From positions 398,034-462,033 of the forward strand of contig NZ_FONV01000011.1 in the NCBI RefSeq assembly GCF_900113015.1: DNA of 64,000 bases. Reading direction: 5' to 3'. The stretch comes from Actinoplanes philippinensis. Its GTDB lineage: Bacteria > Actinomycetota > Actinomycetes > Mycobacteriales > Micromonosporaceae. The translations under genes and the position numbers were made by a program. This document shows, piece by piece, positions 36,664 to 45,818 of this stretch. The notes under the pieces were generated by a model, which worked only from the letters and a program-made list of their open reading frames with translations, ran no database searches and had not been told where the DNA came from. Numbering within the stretch: the first letter of the stretch is position 1; every line of letters begins with the position of its first letter.

Positions 36664-37068
36664 TCAGCCCAGTACCCCGGCCGCCGAGCGCGGCGCGGGA
36701 GTCAGAGCTTCGCCGACGCGGTCGACCAGGAGGGCCATTTCGTAGCCGACCTGACCGACGTCGCAGCTGCGCGCCGCGAGCACCGCGAACGAGGAACCAT
36801 CGGAGATGGACATCAGGAACAGGAAACCGTTGTCCATCTCGACGACCGTCTGGAGGACGGCGCCACCCTCAAAGCATCGTGCGGCACCCTGCGTCAGGCT
36901 TACCAGGCCGGACGCGATGGCCGCCAACTGGTCGGCGCGGTCCCGGGGGAGGTCCCGCGAGGCCGCCAGGAGCAGACCATCGGCGGAGACCGCGATCGCG
37001 TGCGCGACCCCGGGAACGCGGTCGGCGAAGTTGGCCAGAAGCCAACCCAGATCCTGCGTAGATGTCAT
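36664..37068 (-). CDS. cvnB: Roadblock/LC7-domain protein of the conservon (CvnB)
   Basis: A 134-residue roadblock/LC7 protein with LGWLLANFADRVPGVAHAIAVSADGLLLAAS and a second half FLFLMSISDGSSFAVLA. In related systems these proteins act as activating or exchange partners for MglA-like GTPases. Its ATG overlaps the stop of the cvnA kinase by four bases (ATGA), so it is translationally coupled to the sensor. Confidence 0.93.
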   Translation of the reverse strand: MTSTQDLGWLLANFADRVPGVAHAIAVSADGLLLAASRDLPRDRADQLAAIASGLVSLTQGAARCFEGGAVLQTVVEMDNGFLFLMSISDGSSFAVLAARSCDVGQVGYEMALLVDRVGEALTPAPRSAAGVLG

Positions 37069-40000
37069 GCCTCATGCTCCTTGCCAGCCTGCGAGGGCTG
37101 CTGCCCTCCCGGAGTGTCCTCCAGGTTGGTCGATTGTTCCTTGGTGCGACCGCGCTGCACACCGCGGTGGTACGCGGAGAGTAGCCCGCGAACCCCCTCG
37201 GGCGTGCGGCGCTGGACGGAAGTACCGCCCCGGTCGACACCACCGGGGACGAGTTGAGCCATCGGCGTGCGCTTCGGGAGGCCCGCCGTGGTGGTGACCT
37301 CGACGGGTGCCTCGGCAGCCGCGCGGGCCGCCTGCCATCCGTCGTCGGCCGCTGTCCGCCAAGGGTTCGCGGCCGGGGCGCCACCGTTGCTGTAACCTGC
37401 CGCCGCCGCAGCCGGAGCACCAACAGTAGCCGGATCGAGGTTGCGGGACTCGGGCGAGGCCGCCTGCTGCGGCACACCCGCGGTGCGGACCGGTTCCCCG
37501 GTCGGGATGCGCTGCGAGACGACCGACTCCTCGCCGACCCCGGAGACCTTGGGGCGGGCCGGGGTGTCGTTTCCGGGCGTCGTCGTGGTGAACCACGCCG
37601 ACTCCAGCTCCCGGAAGATCGGCAGCTCCATGGTCTCGTCCGCGAACGGGACCGCGCCCTCGCGGGCAGAGGCCATCTGGGCCGCGGCGGTGGCCTGAGC
37701 CTCCGCCGGATCCGGCGTGGCCGGCAGTACGGGCGACGCCGGGACCGGCGCCGTCTGCGGGTTGGCCGGCCGGGCCACCTGAGGCTGCGCCTCGTAGCTG
37801 TCCGGGCGGAACCGCGGGATCTCGGCAGTCATGTCGAGCGCGGCGGCCAGGTTCTCCGGGACGTGCGGGGTGGCGGGCTCGCGTTCCGCGGCGACCGGCG
37901 GCCATGCCGGCGGGGCCGAGGGGTACGCGTTGCGCTGGTCGAGCGGCGAACCGGAGGTCGGCGAGGCCGACACCGGCTCGATCGGGCCCGACTGGTACGG
38001 CGAGGCCGACACCGGAGGAGCGGGCGACACCGGAGGAGCCGAGATCGGCGGTACCGGGGGCGCCGACACCGGCGGCATGAACGCGTTCCGGCCGTGGCTC
38101 TCCGGGTTGGCCGGGAGCTGGCGCGGGATCGTCGTACCGAAACCGTTGATGTCGTTGTCCGGGCGGAAGTCTCCGCCGTTGCGGCGCTGGGCCAGCTCGT
38201 CGAGGCCGGCGAAGCCCTGCGGACCGGACGGCAGCGGCGGGATGACCTCGTTGCTGCGCGGACCGTGGAACCCGTTGGCGGAGCCGTTGCCGTTGCCGTT
38301 GAAGCCGCCGCCGTTGGGGGTGAACCCACCGAAGCCGGCCGGAGCCGCGCCGGTGAGGTCGGACCACGCCGGGACCGCGCCGTTCGAGCCGTTCGACCCG
38401 TTGGAGCCCGGGTAGCCACCGTTGGAGCCAGGGTAGCCACCGTTGCCGCCGTTGGAGCCCGGGTAGCCGCTCTCCAGGGCCAGCGGCTCGCCGAAGCTCG
38501 GCAGGCCGGCGCCCGGGCCACCGTCGAAACCGCCCCGCGACTGGACCTGGGCGGAAGCCGCCGCGGCCAGGACGGAGACGGGCAGGCCCACCTCGGCGAC
38601 GGTGCCGCGCTCGCGGTCCGCCGGCCGGAGTTCGACCCGGACCGCATGCCGGTTCGCCAGCCGGGCGACCACGACCAGGCCCATCATCCGGGAGACGGCG
38701 ACGTCCACCGTCGGCGGGTTGGCGAGCCGCTCGTTGAGGTCGCGGAGCTGCTCGCGGCTGATGCCGATGCCGTGGTCCTCGACAGTGAGGATGGCGTTCT
38801 CACCGACGCGCCGGGCCTCGACCAGAACATTGGAGTTCGGCGGGGAGAAGGCGGTCGCGTTGTCGAAGAGCTCGGCGACCAGGTGGACCATGTCGTTCAC
38901 GGCGTGCGCCGCGACCTCGATGTCCCGGTCGATCATGCCGAACTCGATGCGGGTGTAGTGCTCGACCTCGGACTGCGCGGCACGGAGCACGTCGATCAGG
39001 GCGGCCGGCTCCCGCTGCACACGGGTCGAGTCGGCGCCCGCGAGAACCAGGAGGTTCTCGTCGTTACGACGCATTCGGGTGGCCAGGTGGTCGAGCTGGA
39101 AGAGCTCGGCCAGACGGTCCGGGTCCTCCTCGCCGCGCTCGAGCCGGTCCAGGTGACCGATGAGCCGGTCGACCAGGATCTGCGAACGGCGCGCGAGGTT
39201 GACGAACATCGTCGCGACGGAGGCACGGAGTGCGGCCTGCTCGGCCGCGGTCCGGACCGCCTCGAGGTGAACCGCGTTGAACGCCTCGGTCACCTGCCCG
39301 AACTCGTCCCGGCTACGCACCGGGAGGGGCTCGGCGATCTGGTCGGCGACCTGTGCCGGGGTGAGCGACGCGGAGAGCGCCGGGTCACGCAGCCGGCTCA
39401 CCGCGTGCGGCAGGCCGAACTGGGCGACGGCGAGGGCGCCCTGACGCAGCTCACGCAGCGACCGGGCCATCGACCGGGCGACCAACCACGCGAAGAGGAT
39501 GGCCAGCAGGAGCATGCCGAGCAGCAGGCTCGTCTCCAGGAAGACGTCCTGGTTCGTCTTGTCCCGCAGGGCGGTGGCGTCCGACACGATCTTCTTGTCG
39601 AACTCGACCTCCACCTGCCGGAAGAGCGAGTTGTAGCCGGCGAGCGCCTCTTCCCACTGGGCCGAGTTGAACGGCAGCGGGTCGGTGGTCTGCGTGGACC
39701 GGAAGTCGAGCGGGCCGGTGTAGTTCTCCGCGGCCTGCTTCTTCGCGCCGTCGACGGTCTTGTTGAAGTAGTCGACCTCCTGCACCGTGCCGACCGCGTT
39801 GAGCGTGTCGACCGCCAGCTGGTAACCGGTGACGGTCTCCAGCAGGGAGCGGCGGTGCGTGTTGTCGAACTTCTGGTCGGCGACCATCTCCTGGCCCAGG
39901 TAACGCTGCTGGGAGATGTAGTCCTTGGCCCGGGCGACCGCGGCGACGACCCGCAGGTGGTCGCTCAGCTCCTGGTTGTTGGCCAGCTGCGCGGAGATGT

Positions 40001-40544
40001 CACGCACCTGGAGCAGGTCCTCGACGAGCCGGTCGTACGTCTCCAGGACGTTGTCCTCGTCCTCGTCGCCCTTGGCGACGCGGCTCCGGAAGGCCGGCAG
40101 GTCCTCGATGTTGCGGTCAAGGCGGAGGAGGAGCTGGCCCACGTTGTCCGGAACGTCCTCGAGAGCGCCCTTCTGCTGAAGGTACGGCTCCTTGGCGTCG
40201 TCGACGTCGGGGTGCTCTTCGTTGTAGAGCTTGACGGCACCCTTGAAGGCGTCACCGTTCTTCGGGCTCTTGGCGATCATCACGCCGTAGGTCCGCTCGG
40301 CCTGCAGGTGGTCGACCAGACCACCGGCGGCCTCGGACAGCACCGAGAGGGTGCGCGCGCGCTCCGCGTTGCTGGCTTCGTCGATGTGGTCCACGAGGCC
40401 GTTGACGCCGACGACGATCGTTGCCACCGTCGGCACCAGCATGATCAGGCCTAGTTTGGACCAGATCGGTAGGTCTCGGAGCCGACCGGCAGGTCGGCTG
40501 AGACGCGACATGACGCCATTCGCGCTGTTAGGGCGCTTGCTCAC
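37065..40544 (-). CDS. cvnA: Conservon sensor kinase-like protein with nitrate/nitrite-sensing (NIT) domain (CvnA)
   Basis: About 1159 residues. A membrane helix (LGLIMLVPTVATIVVG) leads to an extracytoplasmic NIT-type helical domain (about residues 55-325), a second helix (LLLGMLLLAILFAWLVA), a HAMP-like segment, a dimerisation helix with LDHLATRMRRNDENLLVL, and an HATPase domain with NSNVLVEA and VEDHGIGIS. The last 450 residues are Pro/Gly/Asn-rich and disordered, ending in a module with ESAWFT, DDGWQAAR and GLPKRTPMAQLVPG. It is the sensor of the cvn cluster. GTG 40544 has GGAGG eight bases upstream. Confidence 0.93.
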   Translation of the reverse strand: MSKRPNSANGVMSRLSRPAGRLRDLPIWSKLGLIMLVPTVATIVVGVNGLVDHIDEASNAERARTLSVLSEAAGGLVDHLQAERTYGVMIAKSPKNGDAFKGAVKLYNEEHPDVDDAKEPYLQQKGALEDVPDNVGQLLLRLDRNIEDLPAFRSRVAKGDEDEDNVLETYDRLVEDLLQVRDISAQLANNQELSDHLRVVAAVARAKDYISQQRYLGQEMVADQKFDNTHRRSLLETVTGYQLAVDTLNAVGTVQEVDYFNKTVDGAKKQAAENYTGPLDFRSTQTTDPLPFNSAQWEEALAGYNSLFRQVEVEFDKKIVSDATALRDKTNQDVFLETSLLLGMLLLAILFAWLVARSMARSLRELRQGALAVAQFGLPHAVSRLRDPALSASLTPAQVADQIAEPLPVRSRDEFGQVTEAFNAVHLEAVRTAAEQAALRASVATMFVNLARRSQILVDRLIGHLDRLERGEEDPDRLAELFQLDHLATRMRRNDENLLVLAGADSTRVQREPAALIDVLRAAQSEVEHYTRIEFGMIDRDIEVAAHAVNDMVHLVAELFDNATAFSPPNSNVLVEARRVGENAILTVEDHGIGISREQLRDLNERLANPPTVDVAVSRMMGLVVVARLANRHAVRVELRPADRERGTVAEVGLPVSVLAAAASAQVQSRGGFDGGPGAGLPSFGEPLALESGYPGSNGGNGGYPGSNGGYPGSNGSNGSNGAVPAWSDLTGAAPAGFGGFTPNGGGFNGNGNGSANGFHGPRSNEVIPPLPSGPQGFAGLDELAQRRNGGDFRPDNDINGFGTTIPRQLPANPESHGRNAFMPPVSAPPVPPISAPPVSPAPPVSASPYQSGPIEPVSASPTSGSPLDQRNAYPSAPPAWPPVAAEREPATPHVPENLAAALDMTAEIPRFRPDSYEAQPQVARPANPQTAPVPASPVLPATPDPAEAQATAAAQMASAREGAVPFADETMELPIFRELESAWFTTTTPGNDTPARPKVSGVGEESVVSQRIPTGEPVRTAGVPQQAASPESRNLDPATVGAPAAAAAGYSNGGAPAANPWRTAADDGWQAARAAAEAPVEVTTTAGLPKRTPMAQLVPGGVDRGGTSVQRRTPEGVRGLLSAYHRGVQRGRTKEQSTNLEDTPGGQQPSQAGKEHEA

Positions 40545-40998
40545 GTCACCGTCCTCCTGATTCGGGCCCGGCATTCGGCTCGCCAGGCACCGCACACGGC
40601 CGACTCGCCGACGTCGGGCCCCCGAGATTCCATCACGACAAGTGTCAAAGAGAAAGAGCAGGCGGACACGGACCGGTTGTGTGACGCGATGTTGCAACCT
40701 CGTAGTTGGACATCGCCGGTCTCAATATCACTACCTGTGGAGCAGCACATCTCTCAAGGTCACTTTGTTGATCGACGCAGCGTTGGGGGGTGGGTGCTGG
40801 CCGATCGGGTCCCGATCGTAGTCGATCGCGATACACCTGACGATGACGCGGTTCCCAGCTTTCGGCAAGGCAAGGTGCCAGAGTATGCCGAGTTTGCAGG
40901 CGGCAGTCTAGCCGAACGGCGGAGCTTCAGAATCTCGCGGTCGATTTCTTTTGACGTACGTTCGTCCGTATCCGGTTATGACCCGATATAGGAGCAGT
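40545..40998. other. 454-base intergenic region upstream of cvnA
   Basis: Lower GC than its surroundings, and it must contain the cvn promoter (minus strand). A 104-codon plus-strand frame ending at 40991 has no ribosome site or recognisable content. A palindrome at 40802-40818 is the only clear element. Confidence 0.5.
40802..40818. promoter_or_regulatory. 17-bp palindrome upstream of cvnA
   Basis: Perfect eight-bp arms CGATCGGG and CCCGATCG around a single T. Size and symmetry suit a regulator operator, but no regulator gene is nearby and its function is unproven. Confidence 0.35.
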
Positions 40999-42120
40999 TC
41001 AAGCGAGGAGTTTGGCGTACGCCGGCTTGATCACCTCGTTGATGAGGACCAGGCGCTCGTCGTACGGGATGAACGCGGACTTCATGGCGTTGATGGTCAG
41101 CCACTGGAACTCCATCCAGCCCCAGCCGAACGCCTCCGACAACAGCGTCATCTCCCGTGACATCGACGTGCCGCTCATCAGCCGGTTGTCGGTGTTGACG
41201 GTGACCCGGAACCGGAGATCGTGCAGCAGCTTGATCGGGTGCTCGGAGATCGACGCGGCGGCGCCGGTCTGGACGTTCGACGACGGGCACAGCTCCAGCG
41301 GGATCCGCTTGTCCCGGACGTAGGCGGCGAGACGGCCCAGCACCGGCGGCGCCGCCTGGGTGCCCCCGGTGATCGACGGGGCGCTCGGACCGTCCGCGGT
41401 GACCGTGATGTCGTCGACGAGGCGTACCCCATGACCCAGCCGGTCCGCGCCGCACCACTGGATCGCCTGCCAGATCGACGGCAGGCCGAAGGCCTCGCCG
41501 GCGTGGATGGTGAAGTGGAAGTTCTCCCGCTGCAGGTACTCGAAGGCGTCCAGGTGCCGGGTGGGCGGGAACCCGGCCTCGGCCCCGGCGATGTCGAAAC
41601 CGACCACGCCGCTGTCCCGGTAGCGAACCGCCAGTTCGGCGATCTCCTGCGACCGGGCGGCGTGCCGCATCGCGGTGAGCAGGGTGCCGATCCGGATGGG
41701 CGTGCCCTTCGCCGCCGCCTCGGCGCAGCCCTCCCGGAACCCGGCGTGCACCACCTCGACGACCCGGTCCAGGGTGAGACCACGCTGCAGGTGCTGCTCC
41801 GGGGCATACCGGATCTCGGCGTAGACGACGCCGTCGGCGGCCAGGTCGAGGGCGCACTCCTTGGCGACCCGGTGCAGGCCCTCCTCGGTCTGCATCACCG
41901 CGACGGTGTGGGCGAAGGTCTCCAGGTACCGTTCCAGCGAGCCGGAGTCGGCGGCGGCGACGAACCACTCGCCGAGCCGTTCCGGATCAGTGGAGGGCAG
42001 CTCATGTCCGGCCTTCTCGGCCAGCTCGACGATGGTGGCCGGCCGCAGTCCACCGTCCAGGTGGTCGTGCAGCAGGACTTTCGGGGCCTTGATGATGTCG
42101 GAGTGTGCGATGCCAGCCAT
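40999..42120 (-). CDS. add: Adenosine deaminase
   Basis: A 373-residue zinc enzyme converting adenosine and deoxyadenosine to inosine forms. Metal ligands are in LLHDHLDGG (about residues 17-25), HAGEAF holds a metal His and the catalytic Glu, and LGHG and VNTDNR complete the site; the usual NTDDP reads NTDNR here, as seen in actinobacterial ADAs. ATG 42120 lies 26 bases from the divergent methyltransferase start, so the promoters overlap. It belongs with the nucleoside salvage block. Confidence 0.95.
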   Translation of the reverse strand: MAGIAHSDIIKAPKVLLHDHLDGGLRPATIVELAEKAGHELPSTDPERLGEWFVAAADSGSLERYLETFAHTVAVMQTEEGLHRVAKECALDLAADGVVYAEIRYAPEQHLQRGLTLDRVVEVVHAGFREGCAEAAAKGTPIRIGTLLTAMRHAARSQEIAELAVRYRDSGVVGFDIAGAEAGFPPTRHLDAFEYLQRENFHFTIHAGEAFGLPSIWQAIQWCGADRLGHGVRLVDDITVTADGPSAPSITGGTQAAPPVLGRLAAYVRDKRIPLELCPSSNVQTGAAASISEHPIKLLHDLRFRVTVNTDNRLMSGTSMSREMTLLSEAFGWGWMEFQWLTINAMKSAFIPYDERLVLINEVIKPAYAKLLA

Positions 42121-42146
42121 CAGAAGAGCCTAGAGGGAAGCGCTCG

Positions 42147-42950
42147 ATGATCGACGGAGCTATTCCGTATCTGCGATGCCCGGTGTGCCGGGAGCCACTC
42201 GCCCGCCAGGACCGGGTGCTGCGCTGCCCGCGGCGGCACAGCTTCGACATGGCCCGTCAGGGGTACGCCGACCTCAGCGCCGGGCGTCTGCCGCACGTCG
42301 GTGACAGCGCCGAGATGGTGGCCGACCGGGCCGATTTCCTGGCCGCCGGGCACTACTCGTTCATCGCCGAGGAGCTGGCGAGACATCCGGCGGACGGGCT
42401 GGTGCTCGACGCCGGCACCGGGACCGGCGACTACCTGGCCCGGTTCCTGGACGCCGCTCCGGGCGCGACCGGGCTGGGCCTGGACGTGTCCAAGCCGGCG
42501 CTGCGGCGGGCCGCACGGGCGCATCCACGGGCCGCGGCGGTGCTCACCGACCTGTGGCGGCCGCTGCCGGTCGCCGACGCCACGGCGAGCGTGATCCTCG
42601 ACGTCTTCGCGCCCCGCAACGGCCCCGAGTTCCACCGGGTGCTGCGGCCCGGCGGCGTCCTGCTGGTGGTCACCCCGGCCGCCGACCATCTGGCCGAGCT
42701 GATCACCGCGCACGGGCTGATCCAGGTCGATCCGGACAAGGCCGCGCGGGTCAGCGGCAGCCTGGGCGAGCACTTCACGCTCGACACGAGCGTCACCCTG
42801 CGCCGCGAGCTGAGGCTGACCGCGGCCGAGGCCCGGACGCTGATCGGGATGACGCCCAGCGCCCGGCACGTGCCCGCGGACGATCTGCCCACCCGCGACC
42901 TGACCGTGACGGCCGCCGTCGACGTGGCGGCATACCGGCCGCGCCGCTAG
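42147..42950 (+). CDS. RlmA-like 23S rRNA (guanine-N1) methyltransferase
   Basis: A 267-residue SAM methyltransferase with an N-terminal zinc knuckle (CPVCREPL and CPRRHSFD, about residues 10-34) followed by DMARQGYADL, and a Rossmann motif I VLDAGTGTGDYL (about residues 89-100). This is the RlmA(I)/RlmA(II) layout; RlmA(II) (TlrB) methylates G748 and contributes to tylosin-type macrolide resistance. Which guanine is modified here cannot be told from sequence. ATG 42147. Its TAG shares a CTAG palindrome with the stop of the convergent DUF4272 gene. Confidence 0.9.
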   Translation: MIDGAIPYLRCPVCREPLARQDRVLRCPRRHSFDMARQGYADLSAGRLPHVGDSAEMVADRADFLAAGHYSFIAEELARHPADGLVLDAGTGTGDYLARFLDAAPGATGLGLDVSKPALRRAARAHPRAAAVLTDLWRPLPVADATASVILDVFAPRNGPEFHRVLRPGGVLLVVTPAADHLAELITAHGLIQVDPDKAARVSGSLGEHFTLDTSVTLRRELRLTAAEARTLIGMTPSARHVPADDLPTRDLTVTAAVDVAAYRPRR

Positions 42951-43627
42951 ACGGAGAGGTCGACCTCCTCCCACTCGGGGGGATCGTCGTGGTACGGCCC
43001 TTTGAAGACCACCGCCCACTCGAGAGCCCACCGGCGCTGGCCGATCGCGTTGCTGTCCACCTCACCGGGCAGCGGCCGGCCGCTCTGCTCCGCCTCCTGG
43101 TAGGCCCAGTCCAGGCAGTAGTAGAGGTCGAGCAGGACCGCGGCCTCGATCGGGTCCCGGACCGCGACCAGCGACCGGGACCGCCAGCTGGTGAAGCTCT
43201 CCCCCGCCGGCAGGTCCGGCATCTGGGCCATCATCCGGTCGTCGGGCGCCACGGTGGGATCCAGGTGCCGGCTCAGGCCCAGCAGCCAGGCCAGCGCGAA
43301 GACGGCGTCGTGGTGCAGCACGAAGGAGCGGTGGTCGCCTTTCGCGCCGATCACGAACTGCCACTCCGGCGGGGTGACCTGCTCGACCAGGTGGGAGCCG
43401 AGCAGCCAGCTCATCGCGGCCTCGGTGGGCATGCCGAAGCAGCGGGCGACGACGACGTGCAGCACCGAGGCGCGGGCTTCCAGCTCCGCGGTGGGGCGCA
43501 GCTCGACGGTGTCACCCGCCTCCCAGACCAGCGGAAACGCCAGCGGGGGCAGGGGCAGGCCGAGTCGGGCGAGCTCGTCGAGACTTGCCTCGCGGACCGC
43601 GCGGGGGTCGGGGGCGGCCTTCTGCAT
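42947..43627 (-). CDS. DUF4272-type hypothetical protein
   Basis: A 226-residue soluble protein of unknown function. The pattern VFALAWLLGLSRHLD, VLLDLYYCLDWAYQEA and GQRRWALEWAV matches the DUF4272 family by recalled similarity. Start ATG 43627 is six bases after the deoA stop, so it ends the nucleoside-catabolism operon. A job in that pathway is possible but unsupported. Confidence 0.75.
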   Translation of the reverse strand: MQKAAPDPRAVREASLDELARLGLPLPPLAFPLVWEAGDTVELRPTAELEARASVLHVVVARCFGMPTEAAMSWLLGSHLVEQVTPPEWQFVIGAKGDHRSFVLHHDAVFALAWLLGLSRHLDPTVAPDDRMMAQMPDLPAGESFTSWRSRSLVAVRDPIEAAVLLDLYYCLDWAYQEAEQSGRPLPGEVDSNAIGQRRWALEWAVVFKGPYHDDPPEWEEVDLSV

Positions 43628-43633
43628 GGCGGC

Positions 43634-44911
43634 TCAGGCTATGCGGTCGAGCAGGAGCGGGGAAGAGGCGGGTGGCGCGGCGCCGACCACGATCGCGCCG
43701 GCGGCGTCCTCGCGGGCCGCCGGGATCCGGGCCTCGTCGTCGGCGCGCAGCTCCAGGAGCACGTCACCGGCGCTGACCCGGTCGCCCGGGCGGACCCGCA
43801 GCTGCACCCCGGCGCCGAAGCTGACCGGGTCCTCCTTACGGGCGCGCCCGGCGCCGAGACGCCAGGCGGCGATGCCCACCCCGTACGCGTCGATCGAGGT
43901 CACCACGCCGTCCTCGGTGGCGCGCAGCAGCTCGGTGTGCGCGGCCGTCGGCAGTGGCGCGTCCGGATCGCCGCCCTGCGCCCGGATCATCGCCCGCCAG
44001 GTGTCCATCGCCTGGCCGCCGGCCAGCACCTTCTCCGGATCGGCGTCCACACCGGCGGCGGCCAGCATCTCCCGGGCCAGTGCCAGGGTGAGTTCCACCA
44101 CATCGGACGGTCCACCGCCGGCCAGCACCTCGACCGACTCGGCGACCTCGTTGGCGTTGCCGATGGCCAGGCCCAGCGGGGTGCTCATGTCGGTCAGCAG
44201 GGCGACGGTGGTGACGCCGCTGTCCTTGCCCAGCTGGACCATGGTGCGGGCCAGCTCCTGCGCGGTGGCCAGGTCCTTCATGAACGCGCCGGTGCCGACC
44301 TTGACGTCCAGGACCAGCGCGCCGGTGCCCTCGGCGATCTTCTTGCTCATGATCGAGCTGGCGATCAGCGGAATCGCTTCGACCGTGCCGGTGACGTCGC
44401 GCAACGCGTACAGCTTGCGGTCGGCCGGGGCCAGGCCCTCGCCGGCCGCGCAGATGACCGCGCCGATCTCCTGCAGCTGGCTCTTGAACTGGTCATTGCT
44501 GATCCGGGCCTGCCAGCCGGCGATCGACTCCAGCTTGTCCAGGGTGCCGCCGGTGTGGCCGAGGCCCCGGCCGGACAGCTGCGGCACGGCCACGCCGCAC
44601 GCGGCGACCAGCGGGGTGAGCGGCAGGGTGATCTTGTCACCGACGCCGCCGGTGGAGTGCTTGTCGGCGGTCGGCCGGGTCACCGAGGAGAGGTCGAGCC
44701 GCTCGCCGCTGGCGATCATCGCGGCGGTCCAGCGGGCGATCTCGGCGGGGGTCATGCCGCGCAGCAGGATCGCCATCGCCAGCGCCGACATCTGCTCGTC
44801 GGCGACCACGCCCCGGGTGTAGGCGTCGACCACCCAGTCGATCTGGGCGTCGGTGAGCACGTGACCGTCCCGTTTGGCCCGGATCACGTCCACCGCTGCG
44901 AATGCACTCAC
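43634..44911 (-). CDS. deoA: Thymidine (pyrimidine-nucleoside) phosphorylase
   Basis: A 425-residue enzyme splitting thymidine or deoxyuridine with phosphate to base and deoxyribose 1-phosphate. Signature features are ADKHSTGGVGDKITLPLTPL (phosphate and sugar site), GRGLGHTGGTLDKLESI, and KKIAEGTGALVLDVKVG. The C-terminal domain is complete. GTG 44911 is chosen because it overlaps the cdd stop by four bases (GTGA) with GAGG upstream. Products feed DeoC (via a phosphopentomutase) and Upp in this window. Confidence 0.95.
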   Translation of the reverse strand: MSAFAAVDVIRAKRDGHVLTDAQIDWVVDAYTRGVVADEQMSALAMAILLRGMTPAEIARWTAAMIASGERLDLSSVTRPTADKHSTGGVGDKITLPLTPLVAACGVAVPQLSGRGLGHTGGTLDKLESIAGWQARISNDQFKSQLQEIGAVICAAGEGLAPADRKLYALRDVTGTVEAIPLIASSIMSKKIAEGTGALVLDVKVGTGAFMKDLATAQELARTMVQLGKDSGVTTVALLTDMSTPLGLAIGNANEVAESVEVLAGGGPSDVVELTLALAREMLAAAGVDADPEKVLAGGQAMDTWRAMIRAQGGDPDAPLPTAAHTELLRATEDGVVTSIDAYGVGIAAWRLGAGRARKEDPVSFGAGVQLRVRPGDRVSAGDVLLELRADDEARIPAAREDAAGAIVVGAAPPASSPLLLDRIA

Positions 44912-45624
44912 GGTTTTTCCTCTTCCCAACGCTGCGGGATGCCCTCCGGGGCCTCTCCCTCGCCGGCCCAGGACAGGCCGCCCTCGGCATCCACCACCAC
45001 GACCCGCGGAGTACGGACCAGGCCCCAGGCCACCGCGGCGGCCGTCGTGGGCAGGTTCGGTCCCTCCTCCAGGATGCCTTTCTCCTCGGTCGAGCCCGGC
45101 TCGCCGGACGACCGCTCCCAATAGCCCGTCCAGATCGTCGTGCCGCCGGAGATGTCCGGGTGCACGAAGACCGTCCCCCGGCCCCGCCACTTCGCCAGAT
45201 CGGCCGGGACGTCGGCGGCGCCGACCGGGCCGGTCACCCGCTCCATGTCCTCGTAGCCGAACGCGTGCGGCAGCAGCTCGGTCATCCGCAACGGCCGGGG
45301 CACCGCCTCGACGAGCAACTCGGGACCGCCGTGCTCCCAGAGCAGCTGACGGCAGCGGCCGCACGGCATCAGTGGGGCGCCGGTCGCGTCCACGCAGGAG
45401 ATCGCCACCAGCCGGCCGCCGCCCGTGGCATGCAGTGAGCTGACCAGACCGCACTCGGCGCACAGTGTCATGCCGAGTGAGGCGTTTTCCACGTTGCAGC
45501 CGACCACCATCCGGCCGTCGTCGACCAGGCCGGCCACGCCGACCGGGAAGTCCGAGACCGGCGCGTAGGCCCGGCGCATCGTCTCGATGGCGGCCGCGCG
45601 CAGGGCCGCCCAGTCGATCTCCAT
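44908..45624 (-). CDS. cdd: Cytidine deaminase with an extra C-terminal domain
   Basis: About 238 residues. The first 130 form a normal zinc cytidine deaminase: YAPVSDFPVG, GCNVENASLGMTLCAE (zinc Cys/catalytic Glu in CAE) and PCGRCRQLL with two zinc Cys. The remaining 105 residues are an addition not found in ordinary Cdd (about 130 residues), including AAAVAWGLVRTPRVVVVDAEGG and a Trp- and Glu-rich end; its role is unknown. ATG 45624 (MEIDWAALRAAA) fits the family; an upstream ATG 45663 adds 13 residues. Couples to deoA by a GTGA overlap. Confidence 0.92.
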   Translation of the reverse strand: MEIDWAALRAAAIETMRRAYAPVSDFPVGVAGLVDDGRMVVGCNVENASLGMTLCAECGLVSSLHATGGGRLVAISCVDATGAPLMPCGRCRQLLWEHGGPELLVEAVPRPLRMTELLPHAFGYEDMERVTGPVGAADVPADLAKWRGRGTVFVHPDISGGTTIWTGYWERSSGEPGSTEEKGILEEGPNLPTTAAAVAWGLVRTPRVVVVDAEGGLSWAGEGEAPEGIPQRWEEEKP

Positions 45625-45771
45625 GACTCCCGATTCTGCCGTAGCCCGGGGTGGTGTCGTCATGCGCTCCCGCAGTGACGGAATCCCTGCCAGGCTTCAC
45701 CACACACCCACCGGCGGCCGGCCAGTGGTGAAAACTCGAAAATTCCCTGGACCCGGGAGCGGGCGGTCGCG

Positions 45772-45807
45772 GACGCCGTGCGGCCCGGTTCCGGGCGGCA
45801 CGGCGTC
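45772..45807 (-). terminator. Hairpin between transporter permease and cdd
   Basis: Ten-bp perfect arms (45772-45781 and 45798-45807) enclose a further five-bp stem around TT. It sits in the 194-base gap between the permease stop and the cdd start. It may partly terminate transcription from the transporter genes. Confidence 0.6.
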
Positions 45808-45818
45808 GCGCTTCTTTC

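Noticed and set aside
37254..40454. Plus-strand open frame of about 1,070 codons
   Set aside because: Antisense shadow of the cvnA kinase; Arg/Gly/Val-rich composition is typical of such shadows.
40677..40991. 104-codon plus-strand frame upstream of add
   Set aside because: No ribosome site, no recognisable domain, and it lies in the lower-GC regulatory gap.
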